Shown in pieces: positions 1-5,756 of a stretch of 7,697 nucleotides of DNA. Positions within the stretch are counted from its first letter, which is position 1. The number at the start of each line of letters is the position of its first letter. Below the pieces are notes generated by a model, which searched no databases, was not told the origin of the DNA, and worked only from the letters and a program-made list of their open reading frames with translations. Made by a program: the position numbers and the translations under genes. The stretch spans positions 1 through 7,697 of the forward strand of contig JAAZNS010000356.1 of NCBI GenBank assembly GCA_012798185.1. The letters run 5' to 3'. Origin of the DNA: Chloroflexota bacterium. GTDB taxonomy: Bacteria; Chloroflexota; Anaerolineae; Anaerolineales; UBA4823.

Positions 1-69
1 ATTGATAATGTTAATATTATTCTTTTTCTTAAAGCTTTTCCACGACAACTGCCTTGCTGTCTGCCTTGC

Positions 70-98
70 TTGACATCTTTATAGCCCTCAGGTACAAT
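70..98 (+). promoter_or_regulatory. sigma-70-type promoter of the tRNA-Ala pair
   Basis: A perfect -35 box TTGACA (70-75) and a near-consensus -10 box TACAAT (93-98) are separated by the optimal 17 bases. Transcription would start near 105, about 12 bases before the first tRNA. The -35 box overlaps the second copy of a 12-base tandem repeat (49-60 and 61-72). No comparably good promoter is visible between the tRNAs and the T-box, so this promoter may also feed the T-box leader; that part is inference. Confidence 0.8.
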
Positions 99-116
99 TC
101 CCGCTACCCTGAAGAA

Positions 117-189
117 GGGCCTGTAGCGCAGCTGGGAGCGCGCTTCAATCGCACTGAAGAGGTCGAGGGTTCGAATCCCTCCAGGTCCA
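117..189 (+). tRNA. tRNA-Ala (anticodon CGC)
   Basis: A 73-base cloverleaf can be folded completely. The acceptor stem is 117-123 with 182-188, the D arm is 126-141, and the anticodon stem is 143-147 with 155-159. The seven-base loop 148-154 holds anticodon CGC at 150-152. The T arm is 165-181 with the TTCGAAT loop, and the discriminator is A189. The third acceptor pair is G-U (G119 with T186), the classic identity element read by alanyl-tRNA synthetase, which agrees with the anticodon for codon GCG. The 3' CCA is not encoded (the bases after A189 are CTG), so it must be added after transcription. It shares its promoter with the next tRNA. Confidence 0.95.
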
Positions 190-228
190 CTGGAGAGTAT
201 CAAGAACCCTAACAGTGACACTATTCTT

Positions 229-301
229 GGGCCCATAGCGCAGTTGGGAGCGCGTCTCAATGGCATTGAGAAGGTCGTGGGTTCGAATCCCACTGGGTCC
301 A
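229..301 (+). tRNA. tRNA-Ala (anticodon GGC)
   Basis: A 73-base cloverleaf lies 39 bases after the first tRNA. The acceptor stem is 229-235 with 294-300, the D arm is 238-253, and the anticodon loop 260-266 has GGC at 262-264, reading GCC and GCU. The T loop is again TTCGAAT and the discriminator is A301. The G3-U70 alanine identity pair is present (G231 with T298). CCA is not encoded. D arm and T loop match the upstream tRNA almost exactly, so the pair probably arose by tandem duplication followed by anticodon divergence. A run of five T follows at 303-307, but there is no dedicated terminator hairpin. Confidence 0.95.
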
Positions 302-396
302 CTTTTTACTTCATCGATGAAATTGCCCGGGCTATGTTAGGAACTCACCCTAACGAGCTGAGAAGTAATAAGTTAACATAATGATATCTAAAATTT

Positions 397-638
397 GGCA
401 GGAGTAGTACGCTATCTACCAGCGAGTCGGGAGAACGAGGTGAGAGCCCGGCAAGGTGGATGTAGACCGCCCAAAAAGCCGAACTCGCCTGCTGCCCTTT
501 AGTGGGCAAATCCCTTGGTGAGAAAAATAACCAAGGGCGGGGTTGCCCGTTATCGCGAACCAGAGCGGCTCATAGTTGAGCAAGCAGGGTGGTACCGCGG
601 AGTAAACCTTCGTCCCTGGTGGACGGAGGTTTTCGTTT
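397..638 (+). promoter_or_regulatory. T-box riboswitch, leucine (CUC) specifier
   Basis: T-box leaders sense uncharged tRNA and antiterminate aminoacyl-tRNA synthetase or amino-acid genes. Stem I closes with 397-401 against 492-496 and continues with 414-420 against 455-461. It carries the S-turn AGTA (403-409, two overlapping copies), the AG-bulge-like AGCGAG (421-426) and a distal loop with GGTGAGA (439-445) on a 5-bp stem. On the 3' side, GAA (481-483) precedes codon CTC (484-486), the leucine specifier. A nested two-part stem follows (504-509 with 543-548; 512-519 with 530-537). The T-box core at 585-600 contains TGGT (590-593), complementary to an ACCA tRNA end, as for tRNA-Leu. The intrinsic terminator is at 604-638. 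The leucine assignment points to leuS, which starts 663 bases beyond the terminator across an opposing gene. The T-box class is certain; the link to leuS is inferred. Confidence 0.93.
604..638 (+). terminator. T-box intrinsic terminator
   Basis: A 12-bp stem (604-615 with 621-632, one G-U pair) with a five-base loop is followed by a T-rich tract, TTTCGTTT (631-638). It lies immediately after the T-box core, the standard place for the terminator that competes with the antiterminator. The stop codon of the minus-strand HD-GYP gene (637-639) lies inside the T-tract. The same hairpin therefore also follows the HD-GYP coding region on the other strand, though there only a short T-run follows it. 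Confidence 0.9.
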
Positions 639-1224
639 ATTTATAGCACTCTATTGGTGTGACAATTTCGACAAACGCCTCTACTACAGACGGATCGAAA
701 TGTTGCCCTTCCAACCGTTTAAGTTCCTGGATTGCCTCTTCATGAGTTCGGGCTTTGGCATAATAACGATCACTAGTCATCGCCTCGTAGGCATCAGCCA
801 CTGCAAGAATACGGGCACCCAATGGAATATCATCACCCCGTAACCCATCGGGATAACCGCTGCCATCATATTTTTCCTGATGGTAATGGATGAAGGGTGC
901 AACATGTTCAATTGTTTTTAGCATCTTAACAATATTGGCTCCAATCGTTGGATGTAACTTCATGAGAGACCATTCATGTTCGTTTAATGGACCCTCTTTT
1001 GAGAGGACATCGACTGGAACTCCAAGTTTTCCGATATCATGGAGCAGAGAAGCCCAATAGATACCGTTAATTTCTTTTTCACTCATTTCAAATTTACGGG
1101 CTAATGTTTTCACCCAATCGGCTACTTGGGCGCTGTGTCTTCCAGAACAAGAAACCTGGCTATCGATATATCTGGAAAGGCTGATTAATAATTTTACCCA
1201 CACTTCATCAGGATAGGCATTCAT
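637..1224 (-). CDS. single-domain HD-GYP phosphodiesterase
   Basis: The product (195 aa) is essentially a bare HD-GYP domain, a metal-dependent phosphohydrolase family whose characterised members degrade cyclic di-GMP. Visible motifs are GRHS near residue 29, the HD pair with downstream lysine (H62-D63, K66), HPTIG (91-95), HQE (115-117), DGSGYPDGL (120-128) and the late Asp in VADAYEAMTSDRYY (D144). The usual HHE reads HQE here, so one expected metal-ligand histidine is Gln. There is no receiver, PAS, GAF or membrane segment, so input must come from elsewhere or from expression level. Start ATG 1224 is chosen because GGAG (1230-1233 on this strand) sits 5 bases upstream; a GTG at 1275 would add 17 unconvincing residues. 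The gene is divergent from leuS (76-bp gap) and convergent with the T-box. Family is confident; cyclic di-GMP as substrate is inferred. Confidence 0.9.
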   Translation of the reverse strand: MNAYPDEVWVKLLISLSRYIDSQVSCSGRHSAQVADWVKTLARKFEMSEKEINGIYWASLLHDIGKLGVPVDVLSKEGPLNEHEWSLMKLHPTIGANIVKMLKTIEHVAPFIHYHQEKYDGSGYPDGLRGDDIPLGARILAVADAYEAMTSDRYYAKARTHEEAIQELKRLEGQHFDPSVVEAFVEIVTPIECYK

Positions 1225-1288
1225 GGAAACTCCGGTGAATTGATTTTTTCTACTGATGCGATTTGTTGCAAGCACTATGCCATTCCTT

Positions 1289-1293
1289 AGGAG
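1289..1293 (+). promoter_or_regulatory. leuS ribosome binding site
   Basis: AGGAG lies seven bases before ATG 1301. It decides the leuS start in favour of 1301 over the in-frame ATG at 1256, which has no such site and would add 15 residues not typical of the family. Confidence 0.8.
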
Positions 1294-1300
1294 TTATAAA

Positions 1301-4072
1301 ATGATTGATCAAAAAATTTATAAACCCAATATTATCGAACCCAAATGGCAGGAGCGTTGGGAAAAAGATGGTATTTATAAATCCGATATTGATAAAAATC
1401 GGCCTAAATATTATGCGTTAACTATGCTTCCTTATCCATCGGGGGACTTACACATGGGGCATTGGTGGGCAATGGCGCCTTCCGATGCACGCGCCCGATA
1501 TTTGCGTATGAAGGGGTATAACGTTTTATTTCCCATAGGCTTCGATGCTTTTGGTTTACCAGCCGAAAATGCAGCAATTTCTCGAAATATCCATCCCCGA
1601 AAATGGACATATGCCAATATTGAAAAAATGCGTAAACAACTTCGGAGCATGGGGGCGATGTTCGATTGGCGTAGAGAAGCAATATCTTCCGATCCTGAGT
1701 ATTACCGGTGGACGGAATGGTTTTTTACTCAGCTGCATAAACATAATCTGGCGTATCGTAAAAAGGCACCGGTAGATTGGTGCCCAAAATGTAATACGAC
1801 TCTGGCGCGTGAACAAGTTTGGGGAGAAGACCGTCATTGTGAGAGATGCAATACCCCGGTGATTAAGAAAGAATTGGAACAATGGTTTTTCCGTACCACC
1901 AGTTATGCCGAGGAATTACTTGATTTCTCGCACCTAGATTGGCCAGAAAGAGTAAGGCTGCTTCAAACTAATTGGATAGGCCGTTCGGAAGGTGCCAGTG
2001 TGATCTTCCATACCGAACAAGGAGACCCGCTGGAAGTATTTACAACCCGTCCGGACACATTATGGGGGGCGACATTTATGGTCTTAGCACCCGAACACCC
2101 GTTGGTGGAAAAGTTGACCACCTCTGCTCAAGAGGCTGAGGTAAAAGCATATATTGCGCAGACCTTGCGGCAATCGGAAATCCAGCGTGAGGCAACCGAT
2201 AAGGAGAAATCTGGTGTGTTTACCGGCGGATATGCCATTAACCCGGTAAATCAGAAACGCATTCCTGTGTGGATTGCTGATTATGTATTAATGACCTATG
2301 GTACTGGCGCGATTATGGCTGTACCGGCGCATGACCAACGTGATTTTGACTTTGCAATTAAATTCGGCTTACCTATCCTGCCTGTAATCGACCGTACAGA
2401 TGGTTTAACCAAATCATTTGTCAGCTGTCATTCTGTTGTTGATGGTTTTATTGATGCCATAGAAAAAACTGGATTCAGCTATGAAGAAAATTCCGAAGGA
2501 TGGAATTTTACTTTTCCGGTAACGAAAACAGATGAGTTTATTCAAGTTATAAAGGAATTTATCGCTTCCAAAGGTTGGGTGGAAGTGGTAGGTTCCAAGT
2601 GGGTGTTTGTATTCGAAAATGAAATCATTGTTTGGGATTCGGTAGAAAAAGATCAACAAATATTGAAATTGTGTGTGGAACGAAATGCTGATGCCAAACA
2701 ATATCGAACCCTGATGGAGATGTTATGGCAGCGCCCATTTTATCGAGATGCCTTGTATCATGATGGGTATGGAACAATGATTAATTCGGAAGAATTTAGC
2801 GGCACGCCAGGTGATCTTGCAAAAGAAAAAGTGATTGCATGGCTTCAAAATCAGGGAACCGGAAAAGGAATGGTCAATTATCGTCTGCGGGATTGGCTGA
2901 TTTCACGTCAGAGATATTGGGGCGCACCAATTCCCATCATCTATTGTCCGGAACATGGTGCAGTGGATGTGCCCGAGGATCAATTGCCAGTTCTATTGCC
3001 TGATGATGTTGAATGGAAGCCAACCGGTGAAAGCCCGTTGAAGCTTCATCCGACCTGGAAGAATACTACTTGCCCCATTTGCGGAAAACCTGCGGTGCGT
3101 GAAACTGATACCATGGATACTTTTATGTGTTCATCCTGGTATCATTTACGATATTTAAGCCCCCATTATGATAAAGGTCCATTCGACCCTCGAGAATATG
3201 ACTATTGGATGCCAGTGGATACATACACTGGGGGAATCGAACACGCTACTATGCATTTGATCTATACTCGTTTTTTCCATAAAGCATGTCGGGATATGGG
3301 GATAACCAAAGGTCCTGAACCGATGATCCAATTACGCAATCAGGGAATCATTTTGGGAGAGGATTCGGAAAAGATGTCCAAAAGCCGGGGGAATGTGGTG
3401 GCGCCCGATGAATTGGTAGCGCGCTATGGCGCTGATACGGTTAGAGCTTATTTAATGTTCTTCGCCAGATGGGATATGGGCGGTCCCTGGAGCAGCGGGG
3501 GTATTGAAGGCGCCTCCCGGTGGCTTCGCCGGATATGGACTTTTTATCAAAATTTACCAAAACCGGGTAAACCATCTATAGAGACATTAAAGAACTTGAG
3601 GCGGAAAGTTCACCAAACGCTCAAACAAGTGACTCATGATTATGAGAGCTTCGAGTTCAATACGATCATTTCAGGTTTAATGGAATTATCGAATGAAATG
3701 ATAAAAGCCGGCGAAGCGGGAGCTGCAGGAACAAAAGAATGGCAAGAAGCTTTGGAAATATTCATATTGATGTTGGCGCCTGCGTCGCCGCATATCGCAG
3801 AAGAACTGTGGTCTGTTTTGGGGAAACCCTATTCCATTCACCAACAACCCTGGCCTGAGTTTGATCCTGAAGCAATCATCGAGGATTTAATCACGCTGGT
3901 TGTTCAAGTCAATGGGAAAGTGCGAGATCGCATCGAAGCGCCAGTGAATATCACTGACCAGGAAGCTAAAAATTTGGCGCTGCAAAGTAATACCATTCAA
4001 AAGTTTTTGGAAGGGAAAGAGCCAAAGAAGGTTATCATCGTCCCGGGGAAATTAGTAAATATTGTGCTCTGA
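1301..4072 (+). CDS. leuS: leucyl-tRNA synthetase
   Basis: The 923-aa class I enzyme charges tRNA-Leu with leucine in the cytoplasm. Visible landmarks in order: the HIGH-type motif HMGH (51-54) after TMLPYPSG; a zinc-binding set CPKC (161-164) and CERC (180-183); the editing domain with the threonine-rich FTTRPDTLWG (247-256) and AHDQRDFDFA (343-352); the return to the Rossmann fold at NYRLRDWLISRQRYWG (526-541); a second cysteine set (C549, C591, C594); MDTFMCSSWY (605-614); KMSKS (691-695); the helical anticodon domain; and a C-terminal domain containing VNGKVRD (870-876). The editing region has an extra segment at about residues 371-488, making the protein longer than the roughly 800-860 residues common for bacterial LeuRS. 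All catalytic motifs are intact. The leucine T-box at 397-638 is the expected regulator although an opposing gene lies between. Confidence 0.97.
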   Translation: MIDQKIYKPNIIEPKWQERWEKDGIYKSDIDKNRPKYYALTMLPYPSGDLHMGHWWAMAPSDARARYLRMKGYNVLFPIGFDAFGLPAENAAISRNIHPRKWTYANIEKMRKQLRSMGAMFDWRREAISSDPEYYRWTEWFFTQLHKHNLAYRKKAPVDWCPKCNTTLAREQVWGEDRHCERCNTPVIKKELEQWFFRTTSYAEELLDFSHLDWPERVRLLQTNWIGRSEGASVIFHTEQGDPLEVFTTRPDTLWGATFMVLAPEHPLVEKLTTSAQEAEVKAYIAQTLRQSEIQREATDKEKSGVFTGGYAINPVNQKRIPVWIADYVLMTYGTGAIMAVPAHDQRDFDFAIKFGLPILPVIDRTDGLTKSFVSCHSVVDGFIDAIEKTGFSYEENSEGWNFTFPVTKTDEFIQVIKEFIASKGWVEVVGSKWVFVFENEIIVWDSVEKDQQILKLCVERNADAKQYRTLMEMLWQRPFYRDALYHDGYGTMINSEEFSGTPGDLAKEKVIAWLQNQGTGKGMVNYRLRDWLISRQRYWGAPIPIIYCPEHGAVDVPEDQLPVLLPDDVEWKPTGESPLKLHPTWKNTTCPICGKPAVRETDTMDTFMCSSWYHLRYLSPHYDKGPFDPREYDYWMPVDTYTGGIEHATMHLIYTRFFHKACRDMGITKGPEPMIQLRNQGIILGEDSEKMSKSRGNVVAPDELVARYGADTVRAYLMFFARWDMGGPWSSGGIEGASRWLRRIWTFYQNLPKPGKPSIETLKNLRRKVHQTLKQVTHDYESFEFNTIISGLMELSNEMIKAGEAGAAGTKEWQEALEIFILMLAPASPHIAEELWSVLGKPYSIHQQPWPEFDPEAIIEDLITLVVQVNGKVRDRIEAPVNITDQEAKNLALQSNTIQKFLEGKEPKKVIIVPGKLVNIVL
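2411..2764 (+). other. extra domain inserted in LeuRS editing region
   Basis: In common bacterial LeuRS, the segment after HDQRDFDFA...FGLPI runs through a short linker directly into the (G)xMxNSxEFxG motif. Here the two are separated by about 115 residues (371-488), with a pattern suggesting a small alpha/beta domain: an amphipathic helix near 408-424, beta-like runs WVEVV, KWVFVF and EIIVWD (426-446), then a helix ending in WQRPFYRDALYHD. The reading frame continues cleanly and the flanking motifs are intact, so this is a real in-frame insertion and not a sequencing error. I do not recognise the domain. It may be typical of LeuRS in this bacterial lineage. Confidence 0.6.
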
Positions 4073-4087
4073 TGTTGATAGGCTAAT

Positions 4088-4127
4088 AAAAAAAGTGTAG
4101 GTTTAAAGATTCAACCTACACTTTTTT
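4088..4127 (+). terminator. leuS intrinsic terminator
   Basis: A perfect 9-bp stem (4095-4103 with 4113-4121) with a nine-base loop is followed by six T (4122-4127). A run of A precedes it (4088-4094), so it could also terminate transcription from the other strand. It starts 15 bases after the leuS stop codon and ends that transcription unit. Confidence 0.93.
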
Positions 4128-4506
4128 ATCATTTTAGTGCATACTCAAAAAAATATTGACTGAGACCACTGAAATTCGCATTTTATTCTAAATAGCCAGT
4201 CGATAAAATCAGCCCAAATATGATTTGACTTGTCATAACTACAAACCCTAATTACTCTGATGATTGTCCACTCTATGATCTTGGAATAAACCTTGTTTAA
4301 AAAAACTAATCATGTATTATTATTTGATCAGTGAATTGATTCCATAAATGAGAAAATTTAAAATTGCTCAGGTCATGGGGAAGGAGCTTAAACTTTTCAT
4401 AATAAAATTTTTCCCCAACCAAGCTGGCTGGGTAGTTTCCGTATTTTTAATAATGTTAGGGAAATGATTCTCAAAAAATCAAAGTACATGAACAAAGGAT
4501 AGAGAT
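4128..4506. other. gene-free AT-rich interval before the creatininase-like gene
   Basis: No family-recognisable gene is seen here. Contents: a weak promoter-like pair TTGTTT (4293-4298) and TATTAT (4315-4320) with a 16-base spacer; complementary arms GGGGAA (4377-4382) and TTCCCC (4411-4416); a small hairpin at 4414-4432 with one A-C mismatch; and a 39-codon open frame from ATG 4348 to TGA 4465-4467 without a Shine-Dalgarno site. The interval ends with AGGA (4496-4499), seven bases before the next start codon. It probably holds the promoter and leader of the downstream pair, but no known riboswitch class is recognisable. Confidence 0.5.
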
Positions 4507-5193
4507 ATGCGTATCGAGGATCTCAATTGGTTCGATGTGGAAAATTATTTGAAGAAAGAAGATCGAATGATTTTAATTATGGGATCTTGTGAACAACATG
4601 GGTATTTGAGTTTGTTGTGCGATGTAAAAATTCCACAAGCCTTGGCAGATGCTGCTAGTGAACGATCTGGAGTCCTTATTGCTCCGCCGATTAATTTTGG
4701 CTGCTCACCATATTTTATGAATTATCCGGGTACATTAAGCATCCGGGCAACAACCCTATTTCAAATTACTGAAGATATTTTACGATCGGCTTATCGACAG
4801 GGATTTCGTCGTATCCTTATTTTAAATGGTCATGGTGGAAATAATACTGTGACCACGCGAATATATGAATTGCTCGATGAATTGCCCGAAATGCAGGTAA
4901 AATGGTATTCATGGTGGCTGTCAAATTCTGTTTCGGGAATTGCTCAGAAATATGAAATTAAACCAAGCCATGCGAATTGGCTGGAAGCTTTTTCGTTCAC
5001 TAGGGTTACCGAAATGCCTGCTGAAGAAAAGATACCACCGGTTATACCAGGTATGATCAGCGCCGCAAAAGCTCGCAAAATTTATGGTGATGGATCATTT
5101 GGAGGGGCTTATCAAGTGGAAGATACCATTATGGAAGAGATATTTAATGCATGTTTATTTGATATTCTGAAATTATTAGAATTTAACGATTAG
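4507..5193 (+). CDS. creatininase-family metallohydrolase
   Basis: The 228-aa product belongs to the creatininase superfamily, metal-dependent amidohydrolases that include creatininase, the formamide hydrolase ArfB and the peptidase MftE. Visible signature elements are GSCEQHG (26-32), giving likely metal ligands E29 and H31, followed by D39; NGHGGN (107-112) with H109; and HANWLE (155-160) with E160 in place of the usual HAGExE element. The usual PHLPLxTD after EQHG is replaced by YLSLLCD, one residue shorter and lacking the second histidine. Length is near the family norm of 230-260. The start is supported by AGGA at 4496-4499. It is followed 9 bases later by a RidA gene, so the two are almost certainly co-transcribed. 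The true substrate cannot be told; a cyclic amide or formamide from nitrogen or cofactor metabolism is a guess from the family. Confidence 0.88.
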   Translation: MRIEDLNWFDVENYLKKEDRMILIMGSCEQHGYLSLLCDVKIPQALADAASERSGVLIAPPINFGCSPYFMNYPGTLSIRATTLFQITEDILRSAYRQGFRRILILNGHGGNNTVTTRIYELLDELPEMQVKWYSWWLSNSVSGIAQKYEIKPSHANWLEAFSFTRVTEMPAEEKIPPVIPGMISAAKARKIYGDGSFGGAYQVEDTIMEEIFNACLFDILKLLEFND

Positions 5194-5196
5194 GAG
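5192..5196 (+). promoter_or_regulatory. ribosome binding site of the RidA gene, overlapping the upstream stop codon
   Basis: AGGAG begins within the TAG stop codon (5191-5193) of the creatininase-like gene and lies six bases before ATG 5203. Terminating ribosomes would be placed at the next start, which suggests translational coupling. Confidence 0.8.
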
Positions 5197-5202
5197 AAAT
5201 AT

Positions 5203-5592
5203 ATGACCGAGAAACAAGCCATATCCTGTGAGAAAGCTCCAAAAGCATTAGGACCATACTCTGTAGCAAATTGTTGGGGGAACTTGGTTTTCACTTCCGG
5301 ACAGCTGGGGCTTGATCCAGCAACCAATGAGTTAGTACCTGGCGGGATTGAAGCTGAAACGCGCCAGGCGTTAACGAATATCAAATATGTATTGGAATCA
5401 TCAGGCTCATCGCTGGAAAATGTATTAAAAACAATTGTTTTTTTAAAAGACATGAATGATTTCGGTAAAATGAATGCAGTATATGCAGAATTTTTTAAAA
5501 CAAATTTTCCAGCAAGATCAACAGTTCAAGTAGCCGCTTTACCAAAAGGTGGAGCGGTGGAAATCGAGACTGTTGCTGGAATTATTAAATAA
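5203..5592 (+). CDS. ridA: RidA family enamine/imine deaminase
   Basis: The 129-aa product has the full length and motifs of the RidA (YjgF/YER057c/UK114) family. These small cytoplasmic trimers hydrolyse reactive enamines and imines such as 2-aminoacrylate released by PLP enzymes. Visible elements are GPYS (17-20) with Y19, the strand-turn VFTSGQLGLDP (29-39), and FPARSTVQVAALP (102-114) holding the substrate-binding R105, followed by E120 in VEIETVA. R105 and E120 match the active-site positions of the well-studied enterobacterial enzyme, so it is likely active and not a member of a subgroup lacking the arginine. Coupling to the creatininase-like gene suggests a shared pathway with a labile imine or amide intermediate, though general metabolite repair is equally possible. 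No strong terminator follows directly. Confidence 0.95.
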   Translation: MTEKQAISCEKAPKALGPYSVANCWGNLVFTSGQLGLDPATNELVPGGIEAETRQALTNIKYVLESSGSSLENVLKTIVFLKDMNDFGKMNAVYAEFFKTNFPARSTVQVAALPKGGAVEIETVAGIIK

Positions 5593-5638
5593 AATCAACA
5601 AGGAGAGATGCATAAAACAGCTCATTATCATTGTTTGT

Positions 5639-5690
5639 AGTAACGGTCTCAGTCATCGATTACAAGGGATTACTGATTAGAATCGTTACT
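5639..5690. repeat. imperfect inverted repeat downstream of ridA
   Basis: Outer arms AGTAACG (5639-5645) and CGTTACT (5684-5690) are perfectly complementary. Inner arms TCAGT (5649-5653) and ACTGA (5672-5676) nest within them with uneven internal loops. An eight-T run occurs only at 5708-5715, so this is at best a weak terminator for the creatininase-ridA unit; it could also be an operator for the following gene. Confidence 0.35.
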
Positions 5691-5710
5691 GCAATTTCTG
5701 ATTTTGATTT

Positions 5711-5739
5711 TTTTTATAGATTGACCACTAGAGTATAAT
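5711..5739 (+). promoter_or_regulatory. probable promoter of the glycan genes
   Basis: A consensus -10 box TATAAT (5734-5739) lies 17 bases ahead of the start codon of the glycosyltransferase. The matching -35 position (5711-5716, TTTTTA) is poor; a TTGACC at 5720-5725 is too close to serve. Transcription would begin around 5746, giving a leader of only about 11 bases with no Shine-Dalgarno site. Confidence 0.45.
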
Positions 5740-5756
5740 CTCGTCAAGATGTATCG

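Noticed and set aside
1..30. Terminator of an upstream gene at the window edge
   Set aside because: A 5-bp all-AT stem (5-9 with 16-20) followed by a T-rich stretch is too weak to call, and no upstream gene is visible.
117..301. Repeated tRNA sequence as attachment-site duplication of an integrated element
   Set aside because: Both copies are complete, functional-looking tRNAs with different anticodons, only 39 bases apart, and no integrase or phage gene is nearby.
589..843. 84-codon plus-strand open frame starting in the T-box core
   Set aside because: It begins inside the T-box terminator region and runs antisense to the HD-GYP gene, which has strong family motifs; the predicted peptide has no recognisable features.
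1225..1275. N-terminal extension of the HD-GYP gene to a GTG at 1275
   Set aside because: The GTG lacks a ribosome site, while ATG 1224 has GGAG at a good distance and fits the domain boundary.
1256..1300. Upstream ATG for leuS adding 15 residues
   Set aside because: It has no Shine-Dalgarno site; ATG 1301 has AGGAG seven bases upstream and fits the usual LeuRS N-terminus.
2414..2701. Minus-strand 95-codon frame opposite the LeuRS insertion
   Set aside because: It is a shadow of the leuS frame with no motif and no ribosome site, and the plus-strand protein is continuous through it.
4156..4184. TTGACT box as a promoter in the region after leuS
   Set aside because: The position 17 bases downstream reads CATTTT, a poor -10, and the next gene is about 320 bases away.
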